Below, piece after piece: positions 43,005 to 53,200 of a stretch of 64,000 nt of DNA. Below the pieces are notes generated by a model. That model ran no database searches and was not told the DNA's origin. It saw only the letters and a program-made list of their open reading frames with translations. How positions within the stretch are numbered: position 1 is the stretch's first letter; every line of letters begins with the position of its first letter. The stretch covers positions 309,945 to 373,944 of the forward strand of contig NZ_KE383818.1 in the NCBI RefSeq assembly GCF_000422325.1, written 5' to 3'. Position numbers and translations under genes: made by a program. Source of the stretch: Marinospirillum minutulum DSM 6287. GTDB taxonomy: Bacteria; Pseudomonadota; Gammaproteobacteria; Pseudomonadales; Halomonadaceae.

Positions 43005-43952
43005 TTATTCAGAAGCGGGTAAAGTGCGTTTACGGAAGTGGTCTAGTACAGCTTGAGCTAGGTCGTCGGCATCAAACTTGGCAATAAAGTTGTCTGCGCC
43101 GACTCGTGTAACCATGCTTTTATTGAATACACCTGACAAAGAAGTGTGCAGTAAAATATAAATGTCTTTTAGGCTAGGGTCTTCTTTTACTTTACGGGTA
43201 AAGGTGTAGCCATCCATTTCTGGCATTTCTATATCTGAAATAACCATCAGGTATTCTTCACTTAATTTTTTGCCCTCTTTCACTAGTTCTTGTAAATGCT
43301 CTAAGGCTTGCTTGCCATCTTTAAGTAGGACGGATTCTAGTTTTACTTCAGCTAGGCAGCGTTTAATTTGATTACGTGCCACTACAGAATCGTCAACAAC
43401 TAATACAGTGCGCGGTACAGTGGATTGGCTAAGTTCAGCAAAGTCATCTGATAGTTGGCTGCTCATTTGTTCTGATGAAGGCGTGACTTCAGAAATAACT
43501 TTTTCAACATCAATAATTTCGACTAGTTGGTTGTCTACCCGAGTAATGGATGTTAGGTAGTGACGGTGACCTATGCCTTTGGGCGGCAGTAGAATATCGC
43601 TCCATTGCATATTCACAATGCTTTCAATTTTATCGACTAAAAAACCTTGCTGGCGGCGGTTGTACTCACAAACAATCACGCTTTGTTTGCGTGGGTCGGT
43701 CACTCTGCCAGATTGAATGGCACTGAGTAGGTCTAAAATTGGTAGTGGGCCTTCGGCAGTATTGGCAACCCCTATCACATTGGGGTGATGGTGAGGCAAT
43801 TGCGTAAGCGCTGGACAGGGAATGATTCTAGTCACTTTAAAAACGTTAATGCCATAAAGCTGACCATTTTGTAAGCGAAATAGTAGAAGCTCTAAGCGAT
43901 TTTCACCCGCTAATTGGGTGCGTTGGTTTACGTTGTTCATCAAAGAGCTCAT
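43005..43952 (-). CDS. cheV: Chemotaxis coupling protein CheV
   Basis: The 315 aa protein has a CheW-like domain (about 20-165, LFRLQNGQLYGINVFKV) that couples receptors to CheA. A receiver domain follows (about 178-310), with VLVVDDSVVARNQIKR, the phospho-Asp in VISDIEMPEMDGY and the conserved Lys in FIAKFDA. Confidence 0.94.
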   Translation of the reverse strand: MSSLMNNVNQRTQLAGENRLELLLFRLQNGQLYGINVFKVTRIIPCPALTQLPHHHPNVIGVANTAEGPLPILDLLSAIQSGRVTDPRKQSVIVCEYNRRQQGFLVDKIESIVNMQWSDILLPPKGIGHRHYLTSITRVDNQLVEIIDVEKVISEVTPSSEQMSSQLSDDFAELSQSTVPRTVLVVDDSVVARNQIKRCLAEVKLESVLLKDGKQALEHLQELVKEGKKLSEEYLMVISDIEMPEMDGYTFTRKVKEDPSLKDIYILLHTSLSGVFNKSMVTRVGADNFIAKFDADDLAQAVLDHFRKRTLPASE

Positions 43953-43984
43953 GGTCTTTCAGTCCTTTTTCTTAATAGCTAGTT

Positions 43985-45010
43985 TTAGTTTTTATTCATG
44001 CCAGCAATGGCTTCAGCGCACTCACTAATTAAGCTGGGTCCACGGTAAATAAACCCAGTATAAAGCTGAACTAGGCTGGCTCCAGCTTCTATGCGTTCAA
44101 CAGCATCTTCCGCAGAAAAAATACCACCCACACCAATAATGGGTAGATCACCTTCTAAAGCATCGGCTAGCTGGCGCGTAATCTCGCAGGACTTTTCAGT
44201 TAAAGGGCGACCCGACAAACCACCGGCTTCTTCACCATAACGCAAACCTTCAACGGCTGATTTATCTAAGGTAGTGTTGGTGGCGATAACGCCATCTAGT
44301 TTTAGCTGGCGCAAAGTAGCGGCAAGGCTTTGTAATTCGTCTTCGTCCATATCTGGTGCGACTTTAACAACCAGTGGAACATGGCGCTGATGCTGGTCAG
44401 CCAAACGTGCTTGTGCTTCTTTTAAAGGCTGTAATAAGTCTTTTAAAGCTTCACCATATTGTAAGTTACGTAGCCCCGGTGTGTTAGGTGAAGAGATGTT
44501 TACTGTGACATAGTCGGCAAAATTATAAACAGCTTCTAAACCAACTAGGTAGTCATTAACCGCTTCTTCTACAGGCGTAGTCAGGTTTTTGCCAAGATTG
44601 ATACCCAGCAAAGCATTCATTGATTGGTTTTGAACCTGGTTTACTAGGTGGTCTAGCCCTTTATTATTAAAGCCCATGCGGTTAATGATGGCTTCTTGTT
44701 CTGGAATACGAAATAAACGTGGCTTGGGATTACCAGGCTGGGGGCGAGGGGTAACCGTACCTACTTCAATAAACCCAAACCCTAGCTGATCTAGGCTGTT
44801 TAGGTGGTCAGCATTTTTATCTAGGCCTGCAGCTAGGCCTACGGCATTAGGAAACTCTAACCCCATGACTTTTACAGGTGCTTGTAATCTTTTAGCTACA
44901 AAAGGTTTGATTAAGCGTAATCTTGCTGCAGCATCAAGACTTTCTAAAGCAATTTGGTGTGCAGCTTCGCCTGAAAGGGTGAAAAGGAGTTTTCTTGCCA
45001 ATGAATACAT
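43985..45010 (-). CDS. pyrD: Dihydroorotate dehydrogenase (quinone), class 2
   Basis: PyrD oxidises dihydroorotate to orotate at the inner membrane, passing electrons to quinone. The protein has the N-terminal membrane-docking helix, AVGLAAGLDKNAD, NRMGFNNKG, NISSPNTPGLRNLQ with the catalytic Ser, and GVGGIFSAEDA. I prefer the ATG at 45010 (MYSLARKL) over the one at 45022, because GGGG lies upstream of the former. This gives 341 aa. Confidence 0.95.
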   Translation of the reverse strand: MYSLARKLLFTLSGEAAHQIALESLDAAARLRLIKPFVAKRLQAPVKVMGLEFPNAVGLAAGLDKNADHLNSLDQLGFGFIEVGTVTPRPQPGNPKPRLFRIPEQEAIINRMGFNNKGLDHLVNQVQNQSMNALLGINLGKNLTTPVEEAVNDYLVGLEAVYNFADYVTVNISSPNTPGLRNLQYGEALKDLLQPLKEAQARLADQHQRHVPLVVKVAPDMDEDELQSLAATLRQLKLDGVIATNTTLDKSAVEGLRYGEEAGGLSGRPLTEKSCEITRQLADALEGDLPIIGVGGIFSAEDAVERIEAGASLVQLYTGFIYRGPSLISECAEAIAGMNKN

Positions 45011-45201
45011 GAAGTGCCCCATGAAAAAGTAGTTATTCAGCTATCTATTGAGTGCTTAGACTATTCTATGCTGCGTTACCTAAAAATAGCAAAGTAGGCT
45101 TTTATTTTTTCTGTTGGCATTACTGGTCTTTGGCAACTATGATGAGTTGGATCAGCTTTTTGCTGAGTGTTTGCTTAAAACAAGTATAAGAGGTCAACAC
45201 T

Positions 45202-46722
45202 ATGATTTATATCCAACCTGGAAAAACTGGTTCAATGGTTGATGTACTGCCCCAATATAATAACTTTATTGGGGGAGAATGGGTTGCCCCTATAAAGGGT
45301 GAGTATTTTGATAACATTTCTCCTGTGACGGGTGAAGTGTTTTGCCAAGTGGCTCGTTCTTCTGCAGAAGATATTGAAGTCGCCTTAGATGCTGCTCATG
45401 CAGCTAAAGACGCTTGGGGTAAAACGTCTGTAACTGAGCGCTCTAAACTGCTTTTAAAAATAGCTGATCGCCTAGAACAAAACTTAGAAGTAATGGCGAT
45501 AGCTGAAACTTGGGATAACGGTAAAGCAGTCAGGGAAACTTTAAATGCCGATGTGCCCTTAGCGGTGGATCACTTCCGTTATTTTGCGGGTGTTATTCGC
45601 GCTCAAGAAGGTTCGATTAGCGAAATAGACGGCAATACCGTGGCTTATCATTTCCAAGAGCCTTTAGGTGTAGTGGGGCAAATTATTCCTTGGAACTTCC
45701 CACTCTTAATGGCAGCTTGGAAGCTAGCCCCCGCTTTAGCAACGGGTAACTGCATTATTCTTAAACCGGCTGAGCAAACACCTTGGTCGATTCTAAAATT
45801 TATTGAAATTATTGAAGACCTTTTACCGCCCGGTGTTTTAAATGTGGTGAATGGTTTTGGTGCTGAAGCAGGCGAAGCTTTAGCCAGCAGCAAGCGCATT
45901 GCTAAAATTGCCTTTACCGGTTCTACCCCCGTTGGTTCACATATTATGCAACGTGCTGCGGAAAACATTATTCCTTCCACGGTTGAGCTGGGTGGCAAAT
46001 CACCAAATATCTTCTTTAAAGATGTGATGGACTTTGAAGACGAATATTTAAGCAAGTGTGTGGAAGGGGTGGTGTTAGCCTTCTTTAACCAAGGTGAGGT
46101 GTGTACTTGTCCATCACGCTTGTTAATTCAAGAAGACATTTATGATGAGTTTATTGCCTTGGTGATCGAGCGTAGCCAGCAGATTAAACGCGGCAACCCT
46201 TTAGATACGGAGGTCATGGTCGGCGCTCAGGCATCGCAAGAGCAGTTCGACAAAATTATGGGCTACTTTGATATAGGTAAAGAAGAAGGTGCTGAAGTTC
46301 TGATGGGTGGCGGTAAAGCAGAGCTGGAAACTGAATTCAACAAGGGTTATTACATTCAGCCCACGTTGCTGAAAGGCGATAACAAAATGCGCGTCTTCCA
46401 AGAAGAAATTTTTGGGCCAGTTGTTGCAGTGACTACCTTTAAAGATGAAGCCGAGGCCTTGGCCATTGCCAATGATACCGAGTTTGGTTTAGGTGCAGGT
46501 TTATGGACGCGTGATATGAACCGCGCTTACCGTATGGGGCGTGGTATTCAAGCCGGTCGTGTATGGACTAACTGTTACCACCATTACCCAGCCCATGCGG
46601 CTTTTGGTGGTTACAAAAAGTCTGGCGTAGGTAGAGAAAACCATAAAATGATGTTAAGCCATTACCAGAATACTAAAAATATGCTGGTGAGCTACGACAC
46701 TAATCCGATGGGCTTTTTTTAG
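45202..46722 (+). CDS. exaC: Aldehyde dehydrogenase, ExaC/acetaldehyde type
   Basis: The 506 aa NAD-dependent enzyme has [11 protein letters not shown], the general base Glu in [12 protein letters not shown] near residue 265, and the catalytic Cys in [13 protein letters not shown] near residue 303. The ExaC/AldB subgroup is indicated by [11 protein letters not shown] and the [14 protein letters not shown] ending. It probably oxidises acetaldehyde or similar aldehydes. An imperfect stem with a T run follows at about 46765-46800. Confidence 0.9.
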   Translation: MIYIQPGKTGSMVDVLPQYNNFIGGEWVAPIKGEYFDNISPVTGEVFCQVARSSAEDIEVALDAAHAAKDAWGKTSVTERSKLLLKIADRLEQNLEVMAIAETWDNGKAVRETLNADVPLAVDHFRYFAGVIRAQEGSISEIDGNTVAYHFQEPLGVVGQIIPWNFPLLMAAWKLAPALATGNCIILKPAEQTPWSILKFIEIIEDLLPPGVLNVVNGFGAEAGEALASSKRIAKIAFTGSTPVGSHIMQRAAENIIPSTVELGGKSPNIFFKDVMDFEDEYLSKCVEGVVLAFFNQGEVCTCPSRLLIQEDIYDEFIALVIERSQQIKRGNPLDTEVMVGAQASQEQFDKIMGYFDIGKEEGAEVLMGGGKAELETEFNKGYYIQPTLLKGDNKMRVFQEEIFGPVVAVTTFKDEAEALAIANDTEFGLGAGLWTRDMNRAYRMGRGIQAGRVWTNCYHHYPAHAAFGGYKKSGVGRENHKMMLSHYQNTKNMLVSYDTNPMGFF

Positions 46723-46764
46723 GGCTGCACAAAAAAGCTTAATGGGCGTTTGCTTACCCTAAAC

Positions 46765-46800
46765 TTAACCCTAGGCTTGTAATGAGTCTGGGGTTTTTGT
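46765..46800 (+). terminator. Possible terminator after exaC
   Basis: AACCCTAGGCTT pairs imperfectly with GAGTCTGGGGTT and is followed by TTTTT. It starts 42 bp after the exaC stop. Confidence 0.45.
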
Positions 46801-46868
46801 TCACTGAATAAATCAGAATGCCTGCCAGTGCGCTAAAATCGTACGACATTTCCTACAAAAAGATGGTT

Positions 46869-48065
46869 TTAATACAAAAAGCCAAACAGCCATAAGGGGA
46901 TTTTATTATCGAAACCCACCTCAATATCATCCGCTGCTATAAAACCTTTGCCACCTTGTAACTGAGCGCTGGTTTTACCTGCTCCACCTACTTCAAATGC
47001 CCAGGTGTCATCCACAACAAAATCACCACGATCATGGTAATGCACTTGATGGTTTAACCCCAATTGTGAAACAAAAAAGCTTTCACGCACAGAGCCTAAA
47101 TTACTACCACCACACAGCACCTGAAACAAATTAGGGTTGTCTAATAAGAGTTTGTCGGGTTTATTAACCGCTCGCATTCCAACGCCACCACGCACAAGAT
47201 GAATTAAACTGCCAGCATCCATTTGCTGCAAATACTTCTGCAAGGTTGGCCAAGAAACGCCTACTGCTGCACTTAATTTAGATACATTTAACTCATAAGG
47301 GTTTGTACTACACAGCATGTATAAGATTTTTTTAAGCTTATCCAGCTTAGTTGGATCAATACGGTAAATACGACTTAAATCAGAATCAATCGTCAAATTA
47401 ACCACCTCCAGTAATTTAGAAGGATAATCCGCTAACGACTCTTGATAAAAGGGATAACAACCGTAGTCTAGGTATTTAGCAAACTGCTCAAGTGGTCGAA
47501 AATACTGCAAGAGTTGTGCAGCAACGTCTTCATGTGAGTCTAATAGTTGCGTTAAAGAAAAGCTGGGTAAAGTTTGCCCCAGCTCTAATTCACAAAACTC
47601 ACGGAATGACAAAACACCTAACCGATGCACTACCGCCCGCCGTGATAAATCAGCAATGGCATGTTCAATTTGTAACGCACTTGAGCCGCTGAATATCAGC
47701 TGTAAATTAAACACATCATAGATGGCTTTAAGTGCTTGCGAGAAATTATCAGCTTTATGAATTTCATCCACCAATAACAACTGACCGCCACGCGCATAAA
47801 ATGCCTCGGCTAAATCATACAGGCTAACCCCAATCATCGCAGGGTGGTCACAACTCACATACAAAACCTGGGTAGCAGTTAAATTAAGCGATTTAGCATA
47901 CTGTAATAAAATCGTACTTTTCCCTGCGCCACGCGCACCCTTAATACCCAGTAAGCGAGCGTTAAAATCTATCTGGTGATAAAGATACCGTTTATACAAA
48001 GGCACATCACGGGCAAGAATTTGCGCAGAGATTTTTTGTAATGTAGCAAGATTTAGAGTAGCCAT
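46869..48065 (-). CDS. AAA ATPase with DUF4143-type C-terminus
   Basis: A 398 aa protein. Walker A is KGARGAGKSTILLQ near residue 44, Walker B is QLLLVDEIHKAD near residue 93, and FSGSSALQIEHA is a sensor motif. The C-terminal half carries the winged-helix and DUF4143 pattern (LSAAVGVSWPTLQKYLQQM, FFVSQLG, VDDTWAFEVGGAGKT). The family is common and its function is unclear, though some members are linked to toxin-antitoxin-like behaviour. It stands alone, divergent from hipBA. Confidence 0.85.
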   Translation of the reverse strand: MATLNLATLQKISAQILARDVPLYKRYLYHQIDFNARLLGIKGARGAGKSTILLQYAKSLNLTATQVLYVSCDHPAMIGVSLYDLAEAFYARGGQLLLVDEIHKADNFSQALKAIYDVFNLQLIFSGSSALQIEHAIADLSRRAVVHRLGVLSFREFCELELGQTLPSFSLTQLLDSHEDVAAQLLQYFRPLEQFAKYLDYGCYPFYQESLADYPSKLLEVVNLTIDSDLSRIYRIDPTKLDKLKKILYMLCSTNPYELNVSKLSAAVGVSWPTLQKYLQQMDAGSLIHLVRGGVGMRAVNKPDKLLLDNPNLFQVLCGGSNLGSVRESFFVSQLGLNHQVHYHDRGDFVVDDTWAFEVGGAGKTSAQLQGGKGFIAADDIEVGFDNKIPLWLFGFLY

Positions 48066-48194
48066 AGACCTATTGCTAAGTGTGGTTTATATTTATTTCA
48101 GTTTATTATAAAATTCAGTTCATAGCAAGATCAGCCATAGTGTTCGCTAAATCGCCAGCTATAGAGGTATTTGAAAGGCTGCTGATTTGTTGTG

Positions 48195-48250
48195 GATACT
48201 AGAGTATCTAAAACAGCCCTTTATTAAGCTATAATGGCTACTAGGGTATC
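48195..48250 (+). promoter_or_regulatory. hipBA promoter with two operator copies
   Basis: GATACTAGAGTATC (48195-48208) is a perfect palindrome, and GCTACTAGGGTATC (48237-48250) is a second copy with two changes, 42 bp further. A TATAAT box at 48230-48235 sits between them, so repressor bound at both sites would cover the promoter. HipB is the likely binder. Confidence 0.7.
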
Positions 48251-48274
48251 TCTTTTTAACAGTTGAGCTTGGTT

Positions 48275-48568
48275 ATGGCGCATTTTTTATTGCTGGATGA
48301 TACGGATGTACAGCAAGCTTTTGCTGCGCATTTACGTGGTTTACGTGAAGAAGCTAAATTTTCGCGTGCTGCTTTAGCAGAACGTAGCTGTGTGCCTGCT
48401 TCGACTATTAAAAAGTTTGAATTAACAGGACAAATTTCTTTTCGGCAGTTATTGCTTCTTTGGCAAAGCCTAGATGACCTTAAACGCCTTTATGACTTAA
48501 CTCAGAATCAACCGAAAAAACCGGTGCTTCCGACCTCTATTGAAGAGGTGTTAAAAGATGGATTTTAA
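48275..48568 (+). CDS. hipB: HipB-like XRE antitoxin
   Basis: The 97 aa helix-turn-helix protein has FAAHLRGLREEAKFSRAALA followed by ERSCVPASTIKKFE. I start at the ATG at 48275, since the open frame's TTG four codons upstream has no better ribosome site. It overlaps hipA by 11 bp and should repress its own operon through the two palindromes upstream. Confidence 0.85.
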   Translation: MAHFLLLDDTDVQQAFAAHLRGLREEAKFSRAALAERSCVPASTIKKFELTGQISFRQLLLLWQSLDDLKRLYDLTQNQPKKPVLPTSIEEVLKDGF

Positions 48569-49865
48569 ACCAGTTCAAAAACTTAAGGTTCAGCGTACTT
48601 TGTCTACGGGTGAAACAGTATTTGTTGGAGTACTGGCACAAAATAGGCAAGGGGTGTTCTTTCAATACCAAGCTGATTATCTATCAGAGTTTGGCAACCT
48701 TTCACCTTTTTCCTTACAAGCAACCACCCGTTTACAAGCTGCACCTGCTGAACCTCATAATGGCCTACAGGGTGTTTTTGCTGATAGTTTACCCGATGGT
48801 TGGGGTTTGCTTTTACAAGATAGGGTTTTTCGTCAAGCGGGTGTTTTGCCTAACCAAGTCACTGCGATGGATCGTTTGGCTTTTGTTGGAACAAGAGGCA
48901 TGGGAGCTTTGTCTTTTTCCCCAGTGAGTGACTTTAAAGTAAATACTGAAGATGAAGTGGACTTAGCCACTTTAGGTTTGCAAGCGCAAGCCACTTTTGA
49001 CCAAGCAGTAACCGGTGAAGGTGAAGTTGATCAAGTAGTTGCTGCGCTAGTGGCTGCAGGCAGTTCCGGTGGTGCGCGGCCTAAAGCACAGGTTTATTTT
49101 TCACCGAATAATTTTAAGCAGTGCCGCACTCGGCCAAAAACAGGTGATGAGGCATGGTTAATAAAATTCACCTCACAGAATTTAGCCTTAGGGCATGAAG
49201 AAGGATTATGTGAAGCAGTTTATTTAGACTTAGCCAAACAAGCTGAGCTAGAACCACCTGAATGGAAGCTGTTAGAAGCACCTGCTAAAAGTGGTGCTAA
49301 AGCTTGGCTGGCAGTAAAGCGCTTTGATTGGCTAGAAAATACCGCTAGCGGTAAAACTGGGCGATTACATTTGCACAGCGCTTGTGGTTTGTTAGATGCA
49401 GATTACCGTACACCCAGTTTAGATTATGCTGATTTAATAAAAGCGAGTCGCCAGCTATGTAAGTCGCCTGCTGTTGGGCAGTTACACTTTAAGCGGGCAA
49501 TGTTTAACTTATTTTCCTGTAATCAAGACGATCACAGTAAAAACTGGGCTTTTTTACAGAAAGATAAAGGCGATTGGCAGCCAGCACCTTTTTATGATGT
49601 AACCTTTAGCCCCCACCCCTTTAATGAACATGCTACTGCTTTTGTAGGGCATGGCAAAAAACCGCCTTTAGCTAGTATTCAAAAACTAGCGAGTATTGCA
49701 GGCTTCGCTAATTGGCAAGAAGCCCAGCAAGCAATTCAAGAAGTGGTTGAGCTTCTGGATGGATTTAGAGCTAAAGCCTTAGCTTTGGGTGTTAAAAAAA
49801 GTACCGTGATAGCGATTGAAAAAGCACTGGCTAGGCAGCGTGAAGAAAATAGCTTTTACAGGTAG
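48558..49865 (+). CDS. hipA: HipA-family kinase toxin
   Basis: HipA kinases phosphorylate glutamyl-tRNA synthetase in E. coli, and relatives hit other targets. The 435 aa protein has the HipA N1 domain (about 10-110, FADSLPDGWGLLL) and the Gly-rich loop SSGGARPKAQV. It also has the ATP-binding Lys in AWLIKFTS and the catalytic and metal residues in NLFSCNQDDHSKNWAF and PFYDVTF. The length is normal for the family. Confidence 0.93.
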   Translation: MDFKPVQKLKVQRTLSTGETVFVGVLAQNRQGVFFQYQADYLSEFGNLSPFSLQATTRLQAAPAEPHNGLQGVFADSLPDGWGLLLQDRVFRQAGVLPNQVTAMDRLAFVGTRGMGALSFSPVSDFKVNTEDEVDLATLGLQAQATFDQAVTGEGEVDQVVAALVAAGSSGGARPKAQVYFSPNNFKQCRTRPKTGDEAWLIKFTSQNLALGHEEGLCEAVYLDLAKQAELEPPEWKLLEAPAKSGAKAWLAVKRFDWLENTASGKTGRLHLHSACGLLDADYRTPSLDYADLIKASRQLCKSPAVGQLHFKRAMFNLFSCNQDDHSKNWAFLQKDKGDWQPAPFYDVTFSPHPFNEHATAFVGHGKKPPLASIQKLASIAGFANWQEAQQAIQEVVELLDGFRAKALALGVKKSTVIAIEKALARQREENSFYR

Positions 49866-50024
49866 ACAGTTCTGGCGCAGCCCAAATCCAACTAGCTTTT
49901 TGTTTAGGTTCGTTTTGGCTGTTCCATTACAGCTTTCTTAGAGAATCCCAGCCACTAAGCCCTTAAACAAAATAAATACTAGGGTTTACACGTAACCACT
50001 AAGCCCTCAAACAACCCCAGCCAC

Positions 50025-50249
50025 TTAACTAGCCACCCTTTCTATAGAAACAAACTGCCCAGTGTCTGAATAAGTCATTCTATACAAGCCTTTAATGCCT
50101 GCATGCCCCACCATGTTTTTTATAACACGCCGTGGAAAGACAACGCTTCGTCCATCCACAGTATAGGCTTTTACATTGGGTGCTTGGCTGTTGTAAAAAT
50201 CCAAGCACTCAGCTGCAGAAATATTCAAACGCAAATACACACTGGGCAT
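50025..50249 (-). CDS. DUF2835-family protein
   Basis: The 74 aa protein has the pattern SAAECLDFYNSQAPNVKAYT, DGRSVVFPRRVIK and an FVSIERV ending, typical of the small DUF2835 family of gammaproteobacteria. Its function is unknown. It lies 9 bp downstream of gdhB on the same strand. The 159-bp gap on its other side, to hipA, shows no feature. Confidence 0.8.
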   Translation of the reverse strand: MPSVYLRLNISAAECLDFYNSQAPNVKAYTVDGRSVVFPRRVIKNMVGHAGIKGLYRMTYSDTGQFVSIERVAS

Positions 50250-50258
50250 GTTTCTTTT

Positions 50259-53200
50259 CTAAAGTAATGACTCGTTGCTGGCTTGAATCTTACGCAAAGC
50301 AGCTTCAAGCGGGTTAATTCCTGCTAGGTTTTGCAAGGCTTCTTTATCTTCAGGGCTAAGGTTTTTAATGCTTTGTTCCGCATTTTTAGTTAACCCCTTG
50401 GCCACTAGCGAGCCTATAGACTTTTCCACGCTCGCGGCTAGCTGCTGCATTAGTTCAAGCTGCAAACTGGCATCTACTTGATAGTCTAGGTCATTAATGG
50501 CTTGCCAAGTGGCCTCTAGGTTAAAGATGTCACGGCTAGCGGCATAACCACGAATAATATCACTAATGCTCAAGTCGCTGGTAGCTTGCAAATGGTGCAC
50601 AAAAGTAATGCCTAAATGATCGACCAACTGATTAACCAACATGGTTGCAACTAACTCACGTTTTAAGCGGTGATTAGCCAGCTCTGTTGGATAACGCTCA
50701 ACTAATACTTCAGGGAAGGCTCGCTTCATTGCCTTAGCCAACCAAGGGTCTTCAGGCAGGTCTGAATCTAGAATTTGCTTTTTAACATCGGCTTTTGCAT
50801 AGGCTAAAACAATGGCTAGTTCAGGGCGGGTTAAGCCTGTTTTATTCGCCGCTCTTTCTTCTAATTCAAGGCTGCTTGGCAGGTATTCTAGTTCACGATT
50901 TAACTTACCTTCGGCTTCTAACTGGTTAATTAGGTTTTCAAAAGGTGCTAAGTCTTTGCGGCTAGCCATTTCAGCAATCGCTAAGGCTTGGCTTTGAGTG
51001 TAGTTATCACGCAACACTAACCGTGAAATGTCATCGGTCATTTCAACTAAAAGCTCGTTACGCTGCTTTAAGGTTAGATCACCTGCCTGCATCACTTCTT
51101 GTAGAAGAATTTTAATATTCACTTCATGGTCAGAACAGTTAACACCACCGGCATTGTCGATAAAGTCAGCATTAATACGCACACCGGCTAGGGCGGCATC
51201 TATACGACCCAGTTGAGTAAAGCCTAGGTTACCGCCTTCACCCACTACACGGCAGCGCAGTTGGCCACCATCAATACGCAGTGAATCGTTAGCCTTGTCA
51301 CCCACTTGGGCATGACTTTCTTCGCTACCTTTAACGTAGGTGCCTATGCCACCATTCCAAATTAAATCGACAGGGGATTTGAGTAGGGCAGAAATTAATT
51401 CTGTTGGGGCTAGCTTGTCTTGGGTGATAGCAAAACGGGCTTGCATTTCTGGGCTAATATTAATGCTTTTGGCATCACGCGAGAAAATGCCACCCCCTTT
51501 AGAAATAAGCTCGGTATTGTAGTCAGCCCAGCTTGAACGTGGCAGGTTGAATAAGCGCTGGCGCTCATTAAAGCTAGCAACTGAGTCGGCTGGGTTGGGG
51601 TCTACAAAAATATGCAGGTGATTAAAGGCCGCGGTTAGCAGAATTTTATCGGATTGCAACATGCCATTACCAAACACATCGCCACCCATATCGCCTATGC
51701 CTACCACGCTAAAGGTTTCTTCTTGCACATTAATGCCTAGCTCACGGAAATGACGCTGCACATTCACCCAAGCGCCACTGGCGGTAATCCCCATTTTTTT
51801 ATGGTCGTAACCGGCACTACCACCCGAGGCAAAAGCATCGCCCAGCCAGAAGTTGTAGTCAGCGGCTATACCATTGGCAATGTCAGAAAAGGTGGCTGTG
51901 CCTTTGTCGGCGGCTACCACTAGGTAGGTATCATCACCGTCTTGGCGCACTAAACGCTGGGGAGGAACCACTTCGCCATTTATCAGGTTGTCGGTGACAT
52001 CTAGCAGGCTACTAATAAAGGTTTTATAGCAGGCAATGCCTTCGGCCATAAAGGCTTCTCTGTCTGGGTTGGTTGGCATTTGTTTGCAGATAAACCCACC
52101 TTTTGCTCCCACTGGCACAATAACGGCATTTTTAACCTGCTGTGCTTTCACTAGGCCAAGCACTTCGGTACGGAAATCTTCTTGGCGATCTGACCAACGC
52201 AAACCACCCCTTGCAGCCTGACCATAACGCAGGTGAACACCTTCCACACGAGGCGAGCTAACAAAAATTTCAAACATGGGTGCAGGCTGTGGAATGTTGC
52301 TAATAGCGCTGGGTTTAAGCTTGTAGCTAATGGCAGCTTTGGGGTTGCCCGCTTCATCTTGCTGGTAGAAGTTGGTTCTTAGCGTGGCCTGAATTAACTC
52401 AAGGTAACGGCGCAGAATTTGGTCTTCGTTAAGGCTGGTAACCTTTTCAAGCTCTGCTTCAATATTGGCTAGGCAAGCAACAGAGGCGTTTTTATCGGGT
52501 GTTAAATCGGGGTTAAAGCGCAGTTCAAAGAGTTCGATTAGCTGGCGAGTAATGGCCGCTTGGTTAACTAGGGTTGCAGCAATAAAGTCTTGTGCATAGC
52601 TAGTGCCAATTTGTTTCATATAACGCGCATAACCACGCAACAGGGCTACTTGGCGCCAATCTAACTGCGCCGCCAAAATAAGGGTGTTGAAGGAGTCGCT
52701 TTCAGACTTGCCTAACCAAGCTTGTAAAAAAGCCGTTTGGAAGTTTTGTTTAACGGCTTCTAAGTCTACAACTGAGCTTTCTTCTAGCGCTAGGTCTAAA
52801 GAAAAGTCGTGAATCCAGCTAACTTTTTCACTGCTGGTAACTTTGTAAGGGTCTTCACCTAATACTTTAAGGCCTAGGTTTTCTAACACAGGCAGCATGT
52901 CAGATAACCATAACCTTTGGTTTAGATGATAGATTTTAAAGCCTAGCTGTTCAATATTATCGGCACGGCGGTAAAGGTTCATAGCCAAAGGCTGTTCATC
53001 ATTCAGCGCTTCTAAAAAGGCAAGGTCTTTAACCGCATGTTGTGGGGTGAAGTCTTCGCTATAGGCAGCGGAAAAGCCTTGGTGATAGCGGCGCATCAGT
53101 TGTGAGGCCGAAGCTTCACCCTGATCTTCACTCAAGGCTGAGTGCAGTGAGTCTTCCCAAGAAGAAGCCACATTAATAACCTGCTGTTCAATGGCTGCTT

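Noticed and set aside
48610-48927. A 105-codon frame inside hipA
   Set aside because: It lies wholly within the strongly supported hipA frame and has no own ribosome site or recognisable motif.
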